Source: Euprymna scolopes (lineage: Eukaryota; Mollusca; Cephalopoda; Sepiida; Sepiolidae). From it: a stretch of 24,841 nucleotides of DNA. This document shows positions 20,364-24,841 of this stretch, piece by piece. A program made the position numbers and the translations under genes. The notes below the pieces were generated by a model. That model saw only the letters and a program-made list of their open reading frames with translations, did no database searches and had not been told where the DNA came from. The DNA lies in NCBI GenBank assembly GCA_024364805.1, contig CM044491.1:121076802-121101642 (forward strand), read 5' to 3'. Position 1 is the first letter of the stretch, and each line of letters starts with the position of its first letter.

Positions 20364-20578
20364 CAGGGTGACCCCAAAAAACGGGCCCCAACTTTAATTA
20401 GGTCCCGTTTCTTAGTGTTTTGTCCGAATAAAATGACACTTTGGTCATAACTAGTTTATTATATTCAAAACATCACATCAAAACACTAGGGTCTTTGGCC
20501 TTTTTTTCCTCCGTTCTACAGCATATGTTCTAGATGGCCTCCATTTAGCTTTTGTTTTTTTTTGGGGGGGTCACCCTG
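20364..20578 (-). mobile_element. Mariner-type (Tc1/mariner) internally deleted MITE
   Basis: A 215-bp element with inverted ends. Left CAGGGTGACCCCAAAAAACG; right, read on the minus strand, CAGGGTGACCCCCCCAAAAA, differing mainly in homopolymer length. TA flanks both ends (20362-20363 and 20579-20580). The CAGGGTG-CCAAAAA start is typical of mariner-like ends. On the minus strand it keeps the last codons of a transposase and about 150 bases of 3' flank, so it arose by deletion of nearly the whole transposase, not by end capture. Confidence 0.78.
20516..20551 (-). pseudogene. C-terminal tip of a mariner-type transposase
   Basis: Read on the minus strand, the codons are KLNGGHLEHML followed by TAG (complement of 20516-20518). 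An NGGHxEHxL-stop ending is characteristic of the C-terminus of a large group of mariner-like transposases. The rest of the gene, including the DDD/DDE catalytic domain, is absent; the right inverted end joins directly upstream of these codons. No protein can be made. Confidence 0.7.
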
Positions 20579-20689
20579 TATAACAAGTGGATAGCGTTGG
20601 GTATCTTATTTCGGCTCTGATCCAATTTAGATACGTCATTACGCCCTCTGTTTGTAAAATCCCTCTTGTTCTGTTATTCTCTAGCCATC

Positions 20690-21420
20690 TTTAAAAGTTT
20701 TGTTTTTTACGCGTTTTTTTTTTTTTTTGCTTTTCTCCACTTTTTAAAAAAATCTTTTTATGTGTCCATTTCTTTCTTGCTTTTTGTCGCTATTATTTTT
20801 TCTCGTATTTTATATCTTTTTCTTCCTCTTTTTTAAATTGCCTTTTGGTTTTATTCTCTATAATTTTTCCTTTTCTTTTTTCGTTGTCTTCTCTTCTTTT
20901 TGCTTTTTGTATTTTCTTTCTTTCATGCATTGTTCTTTTCTGTCTTCTGCATACTTTTTTTCGATGCCTATTTTTGCTATCTTTCAGTTGATTGTTATAT
21001 CTTTTTTGTGCCCTTTTCATTTTCTTTCTTTATTTATTTCTTTTCAATTTCTCTTGTTTTCTTTTGTTTCCTTTACTTTCTGACTTTCATTGGCTTTCTA
21101 TTTCTCTCATTTATTCTTTTTACTTCCTTTCTTTTGCTTTCTTCTTTTTTCATGTATAATTTTTAAAAATTTTCTTCTTAATTTTGCTTTGTTCAGCCTA
21201 CATGTTTTTCTTTCATTTCTCTTTTATTTTTCCATATTTTCATTGTTTTTTTTTTATTTTTCGCTTCGTTTTTCTATCTTTTTTTTAAATTTTATTTCAT
21301 CCTTTCTTCGCTTCTATCGCTTTTCTTGGTGTTATGCTTGATTCTTCTTCCTTCACTTTTTTTTTACTTCCTACAATTTCATCTATCATTTTCTTTCTAA
21401 TTATCTTATTACATCGCATT
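20690..21420. repeat. Pyrimidine-rich low-complexity tract
   Basis: About 700 bases dominated by T with C on the plus strand (TTTCTTTC-type text) and few A or G. Long Phe/Ser/Leu frames on the plus strand and Lys/Arg frames on the minus strand are consequences of this composition. It may be an old, diverged (TTTC)n or poly-T expansion. Confidence 0.85.
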
Positions 21421-23510
21421 AATGTATATTTAAGACGATTATTTGTTATTATTTTCCCCAAAGTCAAGTCATTATTTATATGATAAGCAAACCTTAACCT
21501 AATCATAGTACTAATATATCCAAATTCCGCTTCCCCTTTATAAGTAAATCTATTATGTATTATCATAATCTACTGACTTTTTTTCGTTGTAAATCTTTTT
21601 CTTTATTTACAGAATTAATAATAATTTCGTTTAATACTGGTCTAAATGTAACATTCCTTTGTCCCATGACGTCAGATTGATACGAGGCATTCTTCAGTCT
21701 GATATCTTTTCTGCAAGTTACTATAACTCTTCTGGATAGACAATAAAATACGGAAAAAAGCAGCATATATGCTTGGAGGCAATTAATTACTAAGTAGACA
21801 TCGTATAGATTTTAAGAGGATATGGGAATCATTTATTATGCATAATATATAATATATACAGTAATAAGCAATTAATAAGAATAGCAATATTAATATATAG
21901 ATATATGGATATATACAGTATTGAATTTCTATAGATATATAGATATATACATATTGAATTTCTCGCACAACTTTTTAACATAAAATATACAATTAAACTC
22001 GAATTTCGATAAATTCTATTTTTACTAGTAATTATTTTTCTACTTAATCATTTTTCGCAGTTTTGGACATTCATACCAATTTCAGCATGATATTGTACAT
22101 AATAATGTTTTCACCCAAAATACATTGGCTTAAAGTACAAATATTTAAAAAAAACAAACACCCAGAACTTCTCTTAAAATCGTAAAAAATTACTTAATTT
22201 TAAAATGCTTTCTATGCTCTTAGATATCTCCGGTATAAATTGGAATAACTAGATTTAGATAAATTATATTAACATTTTTTAATGAAAAAATGTACTATTA
22301 GTGTTTGGCAAGGATGAGGTTACTCCTCTTCTTGACTTTTTGAGACTTTAGACGCGCGGAATGTTTATCGTTACTAAATTGGTTGGTTCCAAATGTTTGT
22401 CTTAATAAACAATTAATTAATTAAATTGAAAATGCAAGTAGCTGGGTTGATGAATGCTCAAATGTTAGCAACTAATTGCATTAATTTGCATATATCATTT
22501 TTTAATTGAAATAGTTTTAGTATTTTGGGCTTAAATTACAGAAATATATGAATGTTAGGAATACTAAAGCAAATTAAGTACTTTTATTTTGTTATTCCTG
22601 AATACATTATTGCATACTTTGGTCTGCAGAAGTAAAACGGTTATCATTTTTGTTCTTTTTTCATGGTTGAATATAAACACAATAATAAATCATGTTTTAT
22701 ATTATCCCGTCTTAATCGCTCTTCTTAACACATTACTTTATATTTTATTATAATTTTAAATTAAAAGCAACCGATACTCTGAAGTTGGGCCCATGCAATC
22801 TTTTTTATAATATTTAAATATGAGGCATAAAATAAGTGTCATAAAAAATATAAAAAAATGGATTGATCTTAATAATAACTTATACAGATAAAAATTAAAA
22901 GGATAAAATAAGCGTGTGTAAAAATGTAATTAATGAAAAAAAGTAGAGACTTAAATATAATAAGAAGAAAAAAGGAGGAAAAATCAACACATTTGCAAAT
23001 TAAAATTTACTACAATAAACTTTTCTAATAGAAATCGAGAGAGCTATGTGTTCTGGTTGTTACGTCACTGACAAGAAGTTGCTAATAAGCATGACTAATA
23101 AGCATTTTAAGTATTTCTAGTTTTGCTTAATCGGTAAAGAGAGAGAAAGAGATATGGTTGTTTTTATAAACACACATATAGTGGCATTCCCATGGTGTGC
23201 AAGTAACGACTATATATAAAGAAAAAAATGTCATATGTCAAAAACAATGTAAAACCCCAAAGGAATATGTGCTTTTTATGTAACTTTACAAGGGCTGTTA
23301 TTAAAAAGAAGAATAAGACGTCTTCAACAACGATATTCAAATACATAATTTCAATATATAATCTCCACTTTTACGAAATATAATGTCACCAATACGTTTT
23401 GTTGTGTTAAAGCGCTGTTATATTGTCGCCACGTAGCGGTGTCTGTCCGCCATATTTATTTTGGGTCATACGTGCTCGGATAGTGATTCTAATGAACACT
23501 AAAATAAGTA
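21421..23510. other. AT-rich stretch, no gene
   Basis: About 2.1 kb, very AT-rich. It holds TA-rich low-complexity DNA near 21840-21960 with a small tandem duplication, and a short GA tract near 23139-23152. No frame with family features, no RNA gene and no transposon end found. Confidence 0.5.
21896..21962. repeat. Tandem duplication of a 33-34 bp unit
   Basis: TATAGATATATGGATATATA ... TATTGAATTTC (21896-21929) is followed directly by a second copy (21930-21962) with one substitution and one base less. Confidence 0.85.
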
Positions 23511-23589
23511 AAATCTTTCAAAGATTGGTTTCATTTTTTCTGGATTCCAAGAAACCATCGCATGGACGGCATTTATTATTTGTGTCCTC

Positions 23590-23766
23590 ATGAATCCAAA
23601 CCGCAACCGACCATATGGGGCTCGGCCTGAATTGACAGAAGTGATCTCGAACATGCCTACCTTGTACCAAATTGAATCGGGAGAGAGAGATAGCTTGTCG
23701 CAGTTCTTGTCAGTAAGGTTGTTCGCTCCATCGCCAACTAATACAGAACAAGAATTTGAGAATTAG
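23590..23766 (+). CDS. Possible small ORF or exon fragment, 58 codons (unrecognised)
   Basis: ATG at 23590 to TAG at 23764-23766. The frame is open upstream to about 23511 without another ATG. The product would begin MNPNRNRPYGARPELTEVIS, and it includes MPTLYQIESGERDSLSQFL and ends EQEFEN. Unlike other frames here, its composition is balanced (Pro, Glu, Arg, Ser), with no low-complexity run. I do not recognise it. It could be an exon of a host gene, part of an unrecognised repeat, or chance. No clear splice sites or promoter are seen. Confidence 0.2.
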   Translation: MNPNRNRPYGARPELTEVISNMPTLYQIESGERDSLSQFLSVRLFAPSPTNTEQEFEN

Positions 23767-23960
23767 TAAATTGCACTTATATTATTGATGCAGGTAAAAC
23801 ATAGTCCTTAATCGCGAGATATTTTACAGGAACATTTTTCTTTTTAATTTTCATTATGCAGACGATTTGATCTTTTAACTTTAATAAGATTATTTTTACA
23901 GCAAAGAAACAAGCAAAGTTATTTATAGTGCTCATCCTACCTTTTCATCTGTCTGGTGCA

Positions 23961-24841
23961 GTTTAATATTATGTTGCAGATTAATATTATGTTATATATT
24001 AAAATTATGTCACATATTAATATTATGCCACAGATTAATATTATGTCACAGATTAATATTATGCCATAGATTTATATAATGTCAAAGTTTAATATTATGT
24101 CACAGATTAATATTGTGTCACAGATTAATATAATGTCACAGATTCATATTATGTCACAGATTAATATAATGTCAAAGTTTACTATTATGTCACAGATTTA
24201 TATTATGTCACAGATTAATATAATGTCAAAGTTTACTATTATGTCACAGATTTATATTATGTCACAGATGTATTTTATGTCACAGATTAATATTATGTTA
24301 CAGATTAATATAATGTCAAAGTTAATATTATGCCACAGATTAATATAATATCAAAGTTTAATAATATGCCACAGATTAATATAATGTCAAAGTTTAATAT
24401 TATGTCACAGATTAATATAATATCAAAGTTTAATATTATGCCACAGATTAGTATAATGTCAAAGTTTAATATTATACCACAGATTAATATAATGTCAAAG
24501 TTTAATATTATACCACAGATTAATATAATGTCAAAGTTTAATATTATGCCACAGATTAATATAATGTCAGAGTTTAAAATTATGCCACAGATTAATATGA
24601 TGTCAAAGTTTAATATTATGCCACAGATTAATATAATGTCAAAGTGTAATATTATGCCACAGATTAATATAATGTCAAACTTTAATATTATGCCACATAT
24701 TAATATAATGTCAAACTTTAATATTATGTCACAGATTAATATAATGTCAAACTTTAATATTATGCCACATATTAATATAATGTCAAAGTTTAATATTATG
24801 TCACAGATAAACATGATGTCAAAGTTTAATATTATGCCACA
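23961..24841. repeat. 18-bp / 36-bp satellite, continues past the window
   Basis: An 18-bp unit of type a (AATATTATGCCACAGATT) and one of type b (AATATAATGTCAAAGTTT). At 23961-24080 the array is mostly type a in single file. At 24080-24350 the types are mixed. From about 24350 to the end it is a regular a-b dimer of 36 bp, some 13 copies. Since 18 is a multiple of 3, the array leaves long frames open on both strands: a 12-residue period CGIILNFDIILI on the minus strand and SQINIM/SKFNIM on the plus strand. I judge these non-coding. Confidence 0.97.

Noticed and set aside
20760-21341. Phe-rich frames looking like multi-pass membrane proteins
   Set aside because: They are a by-product of the T-rich tract; opposite-strand Lys-rich frames show the same bias.
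24305-24814. 169-codon minus-strand frame with 12-residue repeats, as a structural protein
   Set aside because: It lies wholly within an 18/36-bp satellite whose period is a multiple of three. The plus strand is open as well, and there is no start-site or expression evidence.
23961-24841. CRISPR-like array of short repeats
   Set aside because: Units are contiguous without unique spacers and the window is eukaryotic; it is a satellite.

Overview
The window looks like repeat-rich, AT-rich, non-coding DNA from an invertebrate animal. Long TA, TG and AAT microsatellites, several LINE families, TA-flanked miniature DNA transposons, a Helitron end and a 504-base assembly gap all point to a large metazoan genome. 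The LINE peptides and microsatellite style remind me of lophotrochozoans, perhaps a cephalopod mollusc, but this is an impression and nothing in the window proves it. I found no convincing host protein-coding gene. Almost every long open frame is a LINE remnant, a microsatellite or satellite read as protein, or antisense to one of these.

Layout. Bases 1-27 are a Helitron 3' end cut by the window edge. A decayed Jockey/CR1-group LINE (copy A) lies at about 940-1840. From 2168 to 9050 there is a LINE cluster: triplet microsatellites, a 5'-truncated LINE with a restriction-like endonuclease (R4/Dong type, copy 1, 2531-4785), an AAT array, and a second head-to-tail copy (4853-9036). Copy 2 is split inside its endonuclease domain by a younger Jockey/CR1-group LINE (copy B, 6349 to about 8301). 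Bases 9717-9835 are a nearly full-length 5S rRNA-like sequence followed by an unexplained tail. A probable tRNA-derived SINE ends in a TA array at 11073-11481. A compound TA/TG microsatellite surrounds the gap at 12612-13115.

After the gap come a Tigger/pogo-like MITE (13573-13778), Jockey/CR1-group copy C (14302-15335), a faint C-terminal endonuclease relic of another LINE lineage (about 15801-16060), and an AAT array followed by two tandem R4/Dong-type 3' ends (to about 17613). The right side holds an A-B-A...B segmental duplication (19036-19995), a mariner-type MITE that keeps the last codons of its transposase on the minus strand (20364-20578), a 700-base pyrimidine-rich tract (20690-21420), and a long AT-rich stretch. 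It ends in an 18/36-bp satellite that runs off the window (23961-24841).

How the parts relate. The most coherent story is the R4/Dong-type family. Both long copies and one of the 3'-end relics adjoin AAT/TAA triplet arrays, as expected for Dong-like elements that target TAA repeats. Copies 1 and 2 also change frame at the same place and begin at nearly the same point of the RT domain, so they may be duplicates of an already defective copy. The Jockey-like LINE then landed in copy 2. All three Jockey-like copies have lost the catalytic Asp pair of the RT, each by a different change, so the insertions seen here are dead. No functional system of cooperating genes is visible.
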